A stretch of 64,000 bases of DNA from NCBI GenBank assembly GCA_017936685.1, contig JAGBFA010000004.1, forward strand, positions 62,001-126,000. Reading direction: 5' to 3'. The notes under the pieces were generated by a model. It did not search any database and was not told the DNA's origin. It was given only the letters and a program-made list of their open reading frames with translations. Source of the DNA: Alistipes sp. (GTDB lineage Bacteria; Bacteroidota; Bacteroidia; Bacteroidales; Rikenellaceae). Positions 16,415 to 24,941 of the stretch are shown in pieces. The stretch's first letter is position 1; each line of letters begins with the position of its first letter. The position numbers were made by a program, and so were the translations under genes.

Positions 16415-17104
16415 TCACGAAAAAAGCAGACGATACCCCACATTCCGCACAGATATTATCTCGATGCGCGGATCATCGGCAAAACGATGCCGCAGACGGG
16501 TGATGTAGACATTGAGACTGCGCAGGGAGTAGTAGCCGTCGTCGCCCCATATCTCCATGAGCAGCTTGCGCATGTCGACGGTCTGCCCCATTTCGCGCAC
16601 AAGAAAAGAGAGTATGGCCGCCTCGCGCGCAGAGAGCTTGACCGTAACGCCGGAGCGGCTCAATGTCAGTCGGACAGGATCGAAGATATAGTCGCCTATG
16701 GCATACTCCGCGGCAGTTTTGCCGGCAGGCGTGCGGCGGCGTGCAAGAGCCTCCACGCGCACTATCAGCTCGTTCATGGCAAAGGGCTTGCGCAGATAGT
16801 CGTCGCCGCCCGCGCGAAACCCCTCGACCACATCGTCGGCCGCAGCACGCGCCGAGAGGAAGAGTATCTGTGCCTGTGCATCGCGGGCGCGTATGCGCCG
16901 TGCCATCTCGAAACCGTCCATGCGCGGCATCATCACGTCGGCCACCACCACATCGGGGTGCTGCCGCTCGTAGGCCTCGATGCCCTCTGCACCGTCGCCG
17001 ACGGCCGACACGCAGAAGTCGCTCTGCCGCAGCGCGTCGCTTATGATACGTGCCAGCATAGGCTCGTCCTCGACTACAAGTACGGTCGTTTTATTCTCTG
17101 CCAT
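16415..17104 (-). CDS. OmpR-family response regulator
   Basis: A 229-residue two-domain regulator. The receiver has the acidic pair in VVEDEP, the phosphoacceptor Asp 56 (VVVADVMMP), a Ser in LFLSAR and Lys 106 (LRKPFA). The C-terminal winged helix has LTLSRSGVTVKLSAREAAIL, LLMEIWGDDGYY and SLNVYITRLRHRF. Its start overlaps the end of the upstream kinase gene by 14 nt, so the two are translationally linked partners. Probable targets are the two 45-bp TTAAC-repeat sites at 18454-18498 and 22129-22173, since OmpR-type proteins bind tandem direct repeats one helical turn apart. The final FS residues come from a sequence matching the downstream hairpin element's arm. Confidence 0.93.
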   Translation of the reverse strand: MAENKTTVLVVEDEPMLARIISDALRQSDFCVSAVGDGAEGIEAYERQHPDVVVADVMMPRMDGFEMARRIRARDAQAQILFLSARAAADDVVEGFRAGGDDYLRKPFAMNELIVRVEALARRRTPAGKTAAEYAIGDYIFDPVRLTLSRSGVTVKLSAREAAILSFLVREMGQTVDMRKLLMEIWGDDGYYSLRSLNVYITRLRHRFADDPRIEIISVRNVGYRLLFS

Positions 17105-18329
17105 ATCGCGGTAGTTTTATGGTGAACAGGCTGCCTCCGCCCGCGCGGCCGGCAACGTCGATGCGGCCGCCGTGACGACGCACGACCAATGCCACATAGT
17201 AGAGACCCAGCCCGTGGCCCTTCACGTCGTGACGGTCGCCGGTGGATATGCGGTAGAACTTGTCGAATATGCGGCGGCGTTCCCTGCGCGGTATGCCGCG
17301 TCCGCGGTCGGCAACGACAATGCGCACATATCCGCCGCCCGTGGCAACAGCTATGTCGATCTGCGGTCTGTCGGGCGAATACTTCACCGCATTGTCCGCC
17401 AGATTGGAGATCATGCCCGTAAGGTGCATGCGGTCGGCCGCCACGGCCGAATCGTCGGCCACATCGATCTTCCAGAGTATCTCGCGCCCGGGGTATTTCA
17501 TCTCGATGGTGCGGCACACCTCGTCGACGACAGGCCGCAGGCGGCACTCTGCAACGTCCAACGGCGTGCGCCCCTCCTCGTCGAGCGACATCTGCAATAT
17601 GCGTTCGACCATCTCGGCGAGCGAGGTGAGCTGCGCGAGGATCATGTCGACATACTCGCCGCGCGCCGCCGCATCGTCGGCAATCGAGGGCACGCTGCGC
17701 AGGGTGTCGCCCGCGGCGTAGGCCACGGCGATGGGTGTTTTCAGCTCGTGGGTGATGTTGTGCGTCAGATCGCGCCGCATCTGCTCGACGCTCTTGGCGC
17801 GGAACAGCGTCCTGAGCAGATAGACGAATGTCAGAGCCACGAGCACGACGATGGCCGCCGAGGCCGCCACGATCCAGCGCATGCTTCGGAGTATGACCGA
17901 CTGCGGATCCTCGACAACGAGTCTTACGATGATCGGCTCCTCGCTGCGGTCGATCCGCACGGCCCGTCCCTCGGGCATCGTCCTGCGGCTTTGCATCAAG
18001 ACTATCGGCTCGGAGTCGGTCGTCGAGAGTATCTCCACCGTGTAGCGAAGATCGAGTCCCGCCGACAGCAGCTCCTCGCCCACAGCCGCGTCGAAACGCT
18101 CGAACATCTCCGACGACATGAAGCGTCCGTTGGAGGTCATGGCCAGCACGGCCTGACGATATATCACCGAGTCGAACGCCTCCTCCATCTGCCGGCGCAT
18201 CGACATGCGCGTCTCATCGTACATGCGCCATGCCCACAACGCCTCGACGGCGGTCAACACCGCCAGCGAGACCACCACCATGACCGATACGGCACGAAAA
18301 CGCGACTTTTCCATAAATACCCGATTCAT
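17091..18329 (-). CDS. Membrane sensor histidine kinase
   Basis: A 412-residue kinase from ATG 18329; ATG 18314 (MEKSRF) is an alternative. Two membrane helices (SVMVVVSLAVLTAVEALWAW and WIVAASAAIVVLVALTFVYL) flank a roughly 110-residue periplasmic sensor. A dimerisation H-box follows (NITHELKTPIAVAYA, His 194), then N-box NLADNAVKYSP, G1 VADRGRGIP, F-box IFDKFYRI and G2 GHGLGLYYV. It phosphorylates the response regulator encoded immediately downstream. The gene is divergent from the GLPGLI/TonB-receptor operon, and the intergenic TTAAC-repeat site could regulate both directions. The ligand is unknown. Confidence 0.93.
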   Translation of the reverse strand: MNRVFMEKSRFRAVSVMVVVSLAVLTAVEALWAWRMYDETRMSMRRQMEEAFDSVIYRQAVLAMTSNGRFMSSEMFERFDAAVGEELLSAGLDLRYTVEILSTTDSEPIVLMQSRRTMPEGRAVRIDRSEEPIIVRLVVEDPQSVILRSMRWIVAASAAIVVLVALTFVYLLRTLFRAKSVEQMRRDLTHNITHELKTPIAVAYAAGDTLRSVPSIADDAAARGEYVDMILAQLTSLAEMVERILQMSLDEEGRTPLDVAECRLRPVVDEVCRTIEMKYPGREILWKIDVADDSAVAADRMHLTGMISNLADNAVKYSPDRPQIDIAVATGGGYVRIVVADRGRGIPRRERRRIFDKFYRISTGDRHDVKGHGLGLYYVALVVRRHGGRIDVAGRAGGGSLFTIKLPRYGRE

Positions 18330-18399
18330 ATCCTTCGCACCGGACAAAACAGAGAAACCGCTGCATCTGCCCTGCACTGCAAAGTGTTGTTTTATGATA

Positions 18400-18407
18400 C
18401 AAAGGTA
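18400..18407 (-). promoter_or_regulatory. -7 promoter box for the histidine kinase gene
   Basis: TACCTTTG on the minus strand matches TAnnTTTG and lies 70 nt upstream of the kinase ATG at 18329. The shared 45-bp operator begins 46 nt further upstream (18454), close enough for autoregulation. Confidence 0.5.
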
Positions 18408-18453
18408 GCGTTTTTCGCCGTCATACGCACCATGCCGCCACCGCCGAGAGTCC

Positions 18454-18498
18454 GTTTTAACAATATTTAACATTGGCGTTAACACTCTTTAACCGCAT
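18454..18498 (+). promoter_or_regulatory. 45-bp repeat operator, copy 1 (four TTAAC boxes)
   Basis: It is identical over 45 bp to 22129-22173. Inside it TTAAC occurs four times, with starts 10, 12 and 10 nt apart, i.e. two TTAACA-N4-TTAAC pairs. The site ends 27 nt before a -7 box (TATTTTTG, 18526-18533) in front of the GLPGLI gene. Tandem direct repeats one helical turn apart are typical binding sites for OmpR-family regulators such as the one encoded at 16415. Confidence 0.85.
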
Positions 18499-18525
18499 TC
18501 ATTCTTGCCGCAGAGTGACATTCGA

Positions 18526-18533
18526 TATTTTTG
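18526..18533 (+). promoter_or_regulatory. -7 promoter box for GLPGLI/TonB-receptor operon
   Basis: TATTTTTG matches TAnnTTTG. The predicted start point near 18540 leaves a leader of about 15 nt before ATG 18555. Spacing to the operator is exactly as at the second copy, 27 nt. Confidence 0.65.
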
Positions 18534-18554
18534 TAATAAAAAAATTCGACACTT

Positions 18555-19424
18555 ATGTCAACGAGACACCGAAAACAGATACGCTTCTGTTTAATCTTTC
18601 TGTGTATTGCAACCGCATCTTTATCCTCTTTTGCGCAGAATGCACAGATAAAAGCATCTTACGACTATCATTTCTTCGACCCGCGAGGCATCGAGCAGTA
18701 CCACGACTATGTCCTTTTGGCCGCTTCCGACAAGTCGATGTTTTACAATTATCACACCTTGTGGTTGGACGCTACGAGATGTACAAAAGATGGCGAGGCC
18801 TGGTATGCTCAGACCTCTCTTGTGATTATGGGACAGGTAATGGGAAAATCTCGTGAAGAAGCCGAGGCTATTTGCGAATCGTCGGGCACAGGCAGACCCG
18901 TTGCCATGTATGTTGTAAAAGAGAAGGGGAAATTCAAGGTATGGGACGAGGTATACCACGAATATCGAAAATACTCCGAAGATATAGAGGAACGCGATTG
19001 GAATATTGCAGCAGATTCGACAAAGAATATTCTTGGATATGAGTGCATTCTTGCCGAGTCGGACTATCACGGACGGCATTGGACGGCATGGTTCGCTCCC
19101 GAGATTCCCATAAATGCCGGTCCTTGGAAATTGGTCGGTCTTCCGGGTCTGATAATGGAGGCTGTCGACTCCACCGGCCAACATCATTTCACGATCTCCG
19201 GAATAGAGATCTCGGACAAGGCTTTCCCGAAAGTACCCGAACCGTTCTATTATGAAAAAACCACACGCCAGAGATTCTTGCGACTGTGCAGATATAGGTA
19301 TGACAATTTCCAGGGAATGCGAGATTTACATTTCGGCACAGATGCACCCAGGGTGTCACAAGAGAAAATAGATTACGAAACCGGCAAACCCGGATTCGAT
19401 CTGCTTGAAACCGACTACCGATGA
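18555..19424 (+). CDS. GLPGLI family secreted protein
   Basis: A 289-residue protein with a signal peptide (RFCLIFLCIATASLSSFAQ). The family-naming motif appears literally as WKLVGLPGLIMEAVDSTGQH near residue 195, preceded by WTAWFAPEIPINAGPW. GLPGLI proteins are periplasmic or surface proteins of Bacteroidetes, often encoded beside TonB-dependent receptors of the type found here. Their biochemical role is unknown. Its stop overlaps the start of the receptor gene in an ATGA, implying translational coupling. The upstream 45-bp operator and adjacent two-component genes suggest induction by an envelope signal. Confidence 0.9.
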   Translation: MSTRHRKQIRFCLIFLCIATASLSSFAQNAQIKASYDYHFFDPRGIEQYHDYVLLAASDKSMFYNYHTLWLDATRCTKDGEAWYAQTSLVIMGQVMGKSREEAEAICESSGTGRPVAMYVVKEKGKFKVWDEVYHEYRKYSEDIEERDWNIAADSTKNILGYECILAESDYHGRHWTAWFAPEIPINAGPWKLVGLPGLIMEAVDSTGQHHFTISGIEISDKAFPKVPEPFYYEKTTRQRFLRLCRYRYDNFQGMRDLHFGTDAPRVSQEKIDYETGKPGFDLLETDYR

Positions 19425-22018
19425 TTATAAAGATGATTATAAAAATAATAGGGATAAAAATAATGATCTTGTTCGTTACGGTCAGTGCTATGGCTCAGAT
19501 CAATGTGCACGGCACGGTGATTGACCGCGAATCGGGCGAGCCTATTGTCGGCGCACCGGTTATTGCAAAGGGTGCCGACGGTAAAATCAAGAAATATTCC
19601 ATTTCGAATGCCGACGGCGGTTTCGCCATGACGTTGCCTTCCGTCGCAGGGTGCATACTGGATATAACGATGATGGGCTATAACAGGCAATCGTTGCAGC
19701 TTGACAGTGTGTCGTTTCCTTTGACCGTTTATATGGAAGCCGGCAACATATCAATCAAAGAAGTAACCGTCAATGCCGACCGCATACGCGAACAGGGCGA
19801 CACCATAACATATTATACCGGCAGTTTCGCGCAATCGCAAGACCGCACCATCGGCGATGTGTTGAAGCGTATGCCCGGCATCGATGTTGCAGACAACGGC
19901 AGAATCCAATATCAGGGCGAGGACATCAACAAATTCTATATCGAGGGTTCCGACCTGCTCGGCGGCAAGTACGGCATAGCTACAAACGGCATAAGCCCCG
20001 ACGATGTGGGAGCGGTCGAGATCATGGAGAATCACCAACCGATGCAGGTGCTTTCGGGAGTATCTTTCTCCGATAAGGCGGCAATCAACCTCAAACTGAA
20101 AGACAAGGCAAAAGCGACATGGGTCTTCCGCGGCAATGGCGGTGGCGGCCGGTCATGGCAGCCCGAGGGAGCGATATGGGACGGAGAGCTGTTTGCAATG
20201 GCCGCGATGGCCGGTTTCCAGAGCATCACCACACTGCGCACCAATAACACCGGTGATGACCTATCGGCCTCCAATACCGACTTCTTTGCCGCAAGACGCG
20301 GCACAGGATTGAGCCGATATGTCAGCGTCGGACTGCCCGAAGTGCCGTCGCTCGACAGCAAGCGCACCCTTTTCAACCGCTCATTCCTCGTATCTGCCAA
20401 TAACCTCCGAAGATTCGAGCACGGCGAGTTCAAGGCCAACATCGACTACTCTTTCAACCGCATTGCCGCCGATGCCTCTAACATCACGACCTATTTCTTG
20501 GACAATGGCAACCGCGTGGTCACCGAGAATCGCGACGGCATTGAACACGAACATTCGTTAAGCGGCAAGTTCATCTACGAACTCAACCGAAAAAGTGCGT
20601 TCATCAACAATACATTGCAGACCGATATCGACTGGAACAACATAAATCTGCGCACAGCCGGTTCAATACCCAACTCGCAATCCGCCTACCTGCCGGACTA
20701 TTATGTCGGCAACACGTTCAAGTTGATAAAGCGGTTCAAAGGCAAACACCTTGTAATATTCGAGAGCCGCAACGAATGGGAATCACTGCCGCAAACACTC
20801 GACCTCGATGCAAACGGCTTGTCCTACCGCCAACACGTCGGCGACCACGCTTTCCATACCCATGAAAGTGCGGCATACGCATTTTCTCTCAAAGGCATTA
20901 CCGTGAGCCTTGAAGGAGGTATAAAGGGTTATTGGCGGTCGATGAACTCCTCTTTGCCCGATATGCCGGAGCAGCTGCCCGGCATAACCTATAACGTCAT
21001 ACATACAAACCGATTCACCGTCTATGCCACACCGAAACTCGAATATTGGGTAAAACGCATCAATCTCACGCTCGATCTTCCTGTAAGCTACGCCCATTAT
21101 TCATTCGACAAGGCTATTGCCAATCGCGACGAAGTATATTTTTCTCCGTCGCTCAATTTCAACTGGAAACCTAACAACCGCTTTTCCGGTACTATCCGGT
21201 GCGGCATCGGCCGGTCGCCGATGAACCTCGACCTTATTCACCCTGGGTTGATAATGACCGACTACCGCACCATGAAATCGGGTGTCGACAACTTCTATAA
21301 TTACTCGTCGCAGAACGTATCGGCAAGTTTCAGTTACAAGCATACCCTGCACGGAGTGTTTGCCAACGGTATGGTGATGCACTCGTGGAGCCACATGCCA
21401 TATACCATGGCACAGCAGCTCTACGGCGACTATGTCGTTTACAGTTACGCAGATGCCGACAACGACGGCAAGATGCTTATGGCGATGGGAAGCCTCGGCA
21501 AGACACTCGACTTCATGCACGGCAGCTGCAACATCAACGGCTCTTTCAACCGCAACGAATCACGACTATTGTCTCAGCAACAGTCCGTGCAGTCGGTCGG
21601 CAGCGGTTGGAGTGTCGGCGGTAAAATCAACGGATCGCCGTGGCGGTGGTTCGGTTTCGACTACGCCATAAGCTATTTCGAGAACCGTCTGACTATGAAT
21701 GGTGCTTCTGCTCCGTGGTTGTCATCTATGACGAACTGCCTGAATCTTAATTTCACACTGCACGAGAAATGGCAGTGGCAGATCAGCGGCGAACATTACC
21801 GCAACTGCCTGGCAGAGGGAACATATAAAAACATTTTAATGCTCGATGCAAAACTCATATTCAAGCCTACGAAACGCATCGAACTATCCGCATCGATGAC
21901 AAACATTCTCGACAAGAAGCAATACGACTACACGACATACTCGCAACTCTACTCTTTTGAGAGCCGACGCGCGCTCCGTGGCCGTCAGTTGCTTTTTACA
22001 ATCACACTAAATCTATGA
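19421..22018 (+). CDS. TonB-dependent outer-membrane receptor with carboxypeptidase-D-like N-terminal domain
   Basis: An 865-residue receptor. After a signal region (IMILFVTVSAMAQ) come a CarboxypepD_reg-like domain (INVHGTVIDRESGEPIVGAP ... LDITMMGYNRQSLQL), a plug domain (TIGDVLKRMPGIDVADNGRI; NKFYIEGSDLLGGKYG; VEIMENHQPMQVLSG) and a long beta-barrel ending LLFTITLNL. It would import an unidentified substrate using TonB energy. It is coupled by ATGA to the GLPGLI gene. The start region is a tandem duplication (ATGATTATAAAG then ATGATTATAAAA), so ATG 19433 is an alternative start. Confidence 0.88.
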   Translation: MIIKMIIKIIGIKIMILFVTVSAMAQINVHGTVIDRESGEPIVGAPVIAKGADGKIKKYSISNADGGFAMTLPSVAGCILDITMMGYNRQSLQLDSVSFPLTVYMEAGNISIKEVTVNADRIREQGDTITYYTGSFAQSQDRTIGDVLKRMPGIDVADNGRIQYQGEDINKFYIEGSDLLGGKYGIATNGISPDDVGAVEIMENHQPMQVLSGVSFSDKAAINLKLKDKAKATWVFRGNGGGGRSWQPEGAIWDGELFAMAAMAGFQSITTLRTNNTGDDLSASNTDFFAARRGTGLSRYVSVGLPEVPSLDSKRTLFNRSFLVSANNLRRFEHGEFKANIDYSFNRIAADASNITTYFLDNGNRVVTENRDGIEHEHSLSGKFIYELNRKSAFINNTLQTDIDWNNINLRTAGSIPNSQSAYLPDYYVGNTFKLIKRFKGKHLVIFESRNEWESLPQTLDLDANGLSYRQHVGDHAFHTHESAAYAFSLKGITVSLEGGIKGYWRSMNSSLPDMPEQLPGITYNVIHTNRFTVYATPKLEYWVKRINLTLDLPVSYAHYSFDKAIANRDEVYFSPSLNFNWKPNNRFSGTIRCGIGRSPMNLDLIHPGLIMTDYRTMKSGVDNFYNYSSQNVSASFSYKHTLHGVFANGMVMHSWSHMPYTMAQQLYGDYVVYSYADADNDGKMLMAMGSLGKTLDFMHGSCNINGSFNRNESRLLSQQQSVQSVGSGWSVGGKINGSPWRWFGFDYAISYFENRLTMNGASAPWLSSMTNCLNLNFTLHEKWQWQISGEHYRNCLAEGTYKNILMLDAKLIFKPTKRIELSASMTNILDKKQYDYTTYSQLYSFESRRALRGRQLLFTITLNL

Positions 22019-22128
22019 AAAGGCACTCTTATACTTTTCATGTGCTTTGCTGCGGCAGACTCACTATCACAGTTGTCAGCCTGCTATAATTACAGAGATT
22101 TTCATCATCATGAAAACGCACCGATGCA

Positions 22129-22173
22129 GTTTTAACAATATTTAACATTGGCGTTAACACTCTTTAACCGCAT
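22129..22173 (+). promoter_or_regulatory. 45-bp repeat operator, copy 2 (four TTAAC boxes)
   Basis: A perfect copy of 18454-18498, on the same strand and again ending 27 nt before a -7 box (TAATTTTG, 22201-22208). Flanking sequence has diverged, so retention of exactly this block and its spacing points to a regulator-binding site rather than recent duplication of a whole promoter. Confidence 0.85.
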
Positions 22174-22200
22174 ACGTTTCCACCGCGCAGGGATATTGTC

Positions 22201-22208
22201 TAATTTTG
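22201..22208 (+). promoter_or_regulatory. -7 promoter box for plug/TonB gene
   Basis: TAATTTTG matches TAnnTTTG. The expected start near 22215 lies after the ATG at 22211, which therefore cannot be used. This supports ATG 22238 as the translation start. Confidence 0.65.
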
Positions 22209-22237
22209 CAATGGAAAAAATCTTAAACCCTATTATT

Positions 22238-22957
22238 ATGAAAACGACAAAATTCATCTTTTCGCTCGCAGCAGCCGTCATGACCCTCGCAGCTGCTCCG
22301 GCACAGCAGAACACCGTCACAATCAAGGGGGGGGGAGAGGTTAACACGGCCGACTGCCAGCAGCCGCTCTACATCGTCGACGGACGCGCCGTGGATACCG
22401 ACGCAATCAACAGCATCGACCCCTCGCAGATCGAGTCTATAACCGTCTACAAGGACAAAGCCAACCTCGACCGCTACGCCATTTTCGGCAACGTAAGCCA
22501 CGGAGTCATCGTCATTACCTTAAAGAGCAAGGACGAAACCGTCTACACCTCGGTCGACCAGATGCCCTCGTTCCTCGGCGGCGACATCAACACATTCCGC
22601 CAGTGGGTCATGCAGCAGGTGCGCTATCCGGCACAGGCCATGGAGCAGAACATACAGGGCAATGTCATAGCCAAATTCATCATCGGCAAAGACGGACTCA
22701 TCGAGCTGTCGAACATCGAGATACTCCGCTCGCCCTCAGAGATATTGTCGGAGGAGGTGACGCGAGTGTTGAAGAACTCGCCCGCATGGACCCCCGGCAA
22801 GAAGGAGGGCAAAAACACACGCGTATCGCTGGTCATACCCGTATCGTTCAGCATGTACAATCCCGACGACAAGCTGAGCGGCGAGGTTGAGGAGACGAAA
22901 GTCGATGTCGAGAATGCCGCCGACGAGATCGTAGTGGTAGGCTTCGTCAAGAAATAG
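22238..22957 (+). CDS. Secreted SusC-plug-like/TonB C-terminal domain fusion protein
   Basis: A 239-residue protein with signal sequence MKTTKFIFSLAAAVMTLAA. An N-terminal segment resembles the SusC plug signature (PLYIVDGRAV ... IDPSQIESITVYKDKA ... GVIVITLK). It is followed by a TonB C-terminal domain (RYPAQAMEQNIQGNVIAKFI; GKDGLIELSNIEIL; NSPAWTPGKKEGKNTRVSLV). No barrel is present and there is no cytoplasmic-membrane anchor, so it is not a normal receptor or TonB. A run of nine G (22327-22335) encodes KGGGE near the mature start; a one-base change would abolish the protein. It is co-regulated with the GLPGLI operon through the 45-bp site and followed after 26 nt by the TlpA-like gene. Confidence 0.8.
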   Translation: MKTTKFIFSLAAAVMTLAAAPAQQNTVTIKGGGEVNTADCQQPLYIVDGRAVDTDAINSIDPSQIESITVYKDKANLDRYAIFGNVSHGVIVITLKSKDETVYTSVDQMPSFLGGDINTFRQWVMQQVRYPAQAMEQNIQGNVIAKFIIGKDGLIELSNIEILRSPSEILSEEVTRVLKNSPAWTPGKKEGKNTRVSLVIPVSFSMYNPDDKLSGEVEETKVDVENAADEIVVVGFVKK

Positions 22958-22983
22958 TCGGCTCGACAGCAATCGGCAACATC

Positions 22984-23742
22984 ATGAACACCGTAAAAAC
23001 GATTCTGGCAGCATTGGCGATCATCGCTTCTGCCGCAACGGCCGAAGCGCAGCAGAGCGACAAGCCGAAAAAGCTCGTCATTGTCGAGGGACACTTCTTC
23101 GACGAGATTCCCGTGGCCAACGATAACATCACCGCACTCTACATGCTGGCCACGCCGTCGGGCACCCGTGCTACGGGCGTGGAGATGTCCGAACCGCTGC
23201 CCGAGGCGGCACTGCAATTCGCACTGCCCGCCGAAGAGGTGGCCGAGGCCGACGCACTATTGCGTCTATTCGACGAGACCAAAGCCGCAGGCAAAGGCAT
23301 CGCTGTCTCGTTCGCCAAAGCCGAGAAGCTGATCGCCGAGGGCAGCAGATTTCCCGCCTTCTCGGCAACCGATATCGACGGCAGAGTGTGGAGCAACGCC
23401 GATGTCGAGGGCAAGGTGATGGTGCTGAATCTGTGGTTCACGGGCTGCGGTCCCTGCCGCGCGGAGATGCCCGAGCTGTCGCAGTGGCGGACGGAGATGG
23501 ACGATGTGATGTTCTTCTCGTCGACATGGGAAGATGCCGCCACGGCACGCCCCGTGCTCGAAAGCTGCGGATTCAACTGGACGGCTCTGGTCGGCGACCG
23601 CCAGTTCAAGGAGTGGATCGGCAGTGCAGGCTACCCGCTGACCATCGTCGTCGACAAGCAGGGCACTGTGGCCAAGGTCGAGTACGGCACCTCGCCCCTG
23701 CAACGCGCCGAGTTGAAGCAGACGATACTTTCGCTCCGATAA
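22984..23742 (+). CDS. TlpA-like thioredoxin-fold periplasmic protein
   Basis: A 252-residue protein with a signal peptide (LAALAIIASAATAEAQQ). After an N-terminal domain of about 100 residues, an AhpC/TlpA-type thioredoxin domain begins at GSRFPAFSATDIDGRVWS and contains the active site LWFTGCGPCRAEMPEL. Later motifs are WTALVGDRQFKEWIGSAGYP (cis-Pro) and LTIVVDKQGTVAKVEYG. It is probably a reductase or disulfide-handling protein of the envelope. It lies 26 nt after the plug/TonB fusion gene and so falls in the regulon of the adjacent two-component system. A hairpin terminator follows at 23781-23812. Confidence 0.88.
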   Translation: MNTVKTILAALAIIASAATAEAQQSDKPKKLVIVEGHFFDEIPVANDNITALYMLATPSGTRATGVEMSEPLPEAALQFALPAEEVAEADALLRLFDETKAAGKGIAVSFAKAEKLIAEGSRFPAFSATDIDGRVWSNADVEGKVMVLNLWFTGCGPCRAEMPELSQWRTEMDDVMFFSSTWEDAATARPVLESCGFNWTALVGDRQFKEWIGSAGYPLTIVVDKQGTVAKVEYGTSPLQRAELKQTILSLR

Positions 23743-23780
23743 GCATAGTTCACCCAATATAAAAAGTTCACCCGATATTG

Positions 23781-23812
23781 AAGAGGTGCGGCCGTCCTGC
23801 TGCCGCACCTCT
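23781..23812 (+). terminator. Intrinsic terminator after TlpA-like gene
   Basis: AAGAGGTGCGGC pairs with GCCGCACCTCTT around a 9-nt loop, followed by GTTTTGC. It closes the operon that starts at 22238. Confidence 0.8.
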
Positions 23813-23829
23813 TGTTTTGCACCTTCAAG

Positions 23830-24548
23830 CGGCTGTCACACCGAGAGCTGACCGTGTCCGAACGCAGGAGTCTGCCATGTCGAACACAAGTGAGATATCT
23901 GCGGACGACAAGGCCTGCGGCATAAGTGCGGAAATAGTCGCGCACAGATTTCTCGCTTGCGCTCGAAATGACACACAGCTGTCACTCCGAGGGAGGGCGC
24001 ATGCCCGACCGTGGGAGTCTCGCGGGCGGGAGTGCTGTGCGATACGTGGGTATTTGCCGCCCAAGAGAGAGATTCTCACGTCGTGCGTTCCGCATAACCA
24101 ATGTCGACCAAAAAGCTACGGCTTACGCCGTTTTATAATTCTGACCCCACCCCAAACCCCTCCCTCGGGAGGGGCTTTTGTCGCGCGATAAATCGCACTC
24201 CATGTGGGGCGTGGCAGGCTACGTTTCGCGTCCCGAGGTGGGGCATTGGCAAGCGGTCTGTCATGTTGAGCAGAGCGAAACATCTGGTTGGGGACGACAA
24301 GACCTCTCTGTCACTCCGAGGAGCAACGCAGTTGCGACGTGGGAGTCTCGCAGTCGGGAGCGTGTTTGCCGTCCAGGAGTTTGCCGCCCAAGAGAGAGAT
24401 TCTCACGTCGCGTGCGTAGCACGCTCCTCAGAATGACAGGGTGTGTATATCGGCCACGCACATCGTCCCCAACCAGATTCTTCACTCCATTTCATTTCGT
24501 TCAGAATGACAAAGTGGTGGAAATAGTCTCCAAAGTTCTATGTGCTAC
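23830..24548. repeat. Composite intergenic repeat array D
   Basis: No gene is supported in 23813-24941. The modules are: a partial TGTCACTCCGAGGGAGG...CGTGGGAGTCTCGCGG unit with GAGATTCTCACGTCGTGCG (23981-24095); a hairpin block (CGGCTTACGCCG 24118; CCCTCCCTCGGGAGGG 24160; TCGCGCGATAAATCGC 24180); a TGTCATGTTGAGCAGAGCGAAACATCTGG unit (24260-24289); a full TGTCACTCCGAGGAGC...GCTCCTCAGAATGACAGG unit (24310-24441); a CCAACCAGATTCTTCAC...AGAATGACA unit (24469-24511); and a linker into hairpin copies P7 and P8. Confidence 0.8.
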
Positions 24549-24669
24549 TTTTTCATCAAAAGGTATCAGTTGCAACGCAACGCCGGAGCGAAGCGATGGG
24601 ATATACTATTGTATTTCCCATTGCTGAGCGACAAGGCGCGGACGCAAATGATGCCTTTTCATGGAAAAG
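24549..24669. repeat. Hairpin element copy P7
   Basis: The outer arms are TTTTTCATCAAAAGG (24549-24563) and CCTTTTCATGGAAAAG (24654-24669). The inner stem is ATGGGATATAC...GTATTTCCCAT. It is more diverged than the copies that abut genes, and lies head to tail with P8. Confidence 0.7.
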
Positions 24670-24867
24670 TTTTCGTCAAAAGCGGTTAGTTGCAACTTTT
24701 TCGTTAAGCCGGACGAGCAAAGCGAAGTTCACTTCGACTTTGCCGCGGCAAGAAAAAGTGCATGAAATGAAGCCGCACGTGAAAAGGACGCAGATGGGCT
24801 GTACTGGCGTACAGCCCATTTGCGGACTTGATCGAGGCGAAGCAAATGACCGCTTTTCACGGAAAAA
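24670..24867. repeat. Hairpin element copy P8 carrying a nested 75-bp block
   Basis: The outer arms are TTTTCGTCAAAAGCGG (24670-24685) and CCGCTTTTCACGGAAAAA (24850-24867). The inner stem ATGGGCTGTAC...GTACAGCCCAT is perfect. An extra block (24695-24769) with its own hairpin GCAAAGCGAAGT...ACTTCGACTTTGC lies between the left arm and the inner stem. The same block is found in copy P9 (48325-48399). Confidence 0.75.
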
Positions 24868-24941
24868 ATTTGGCGGTTTGAATTTTTATCCTTACATTTA
24901 CAACGAAATATAAACTCACTTAATCAAATTTGACAACAACA

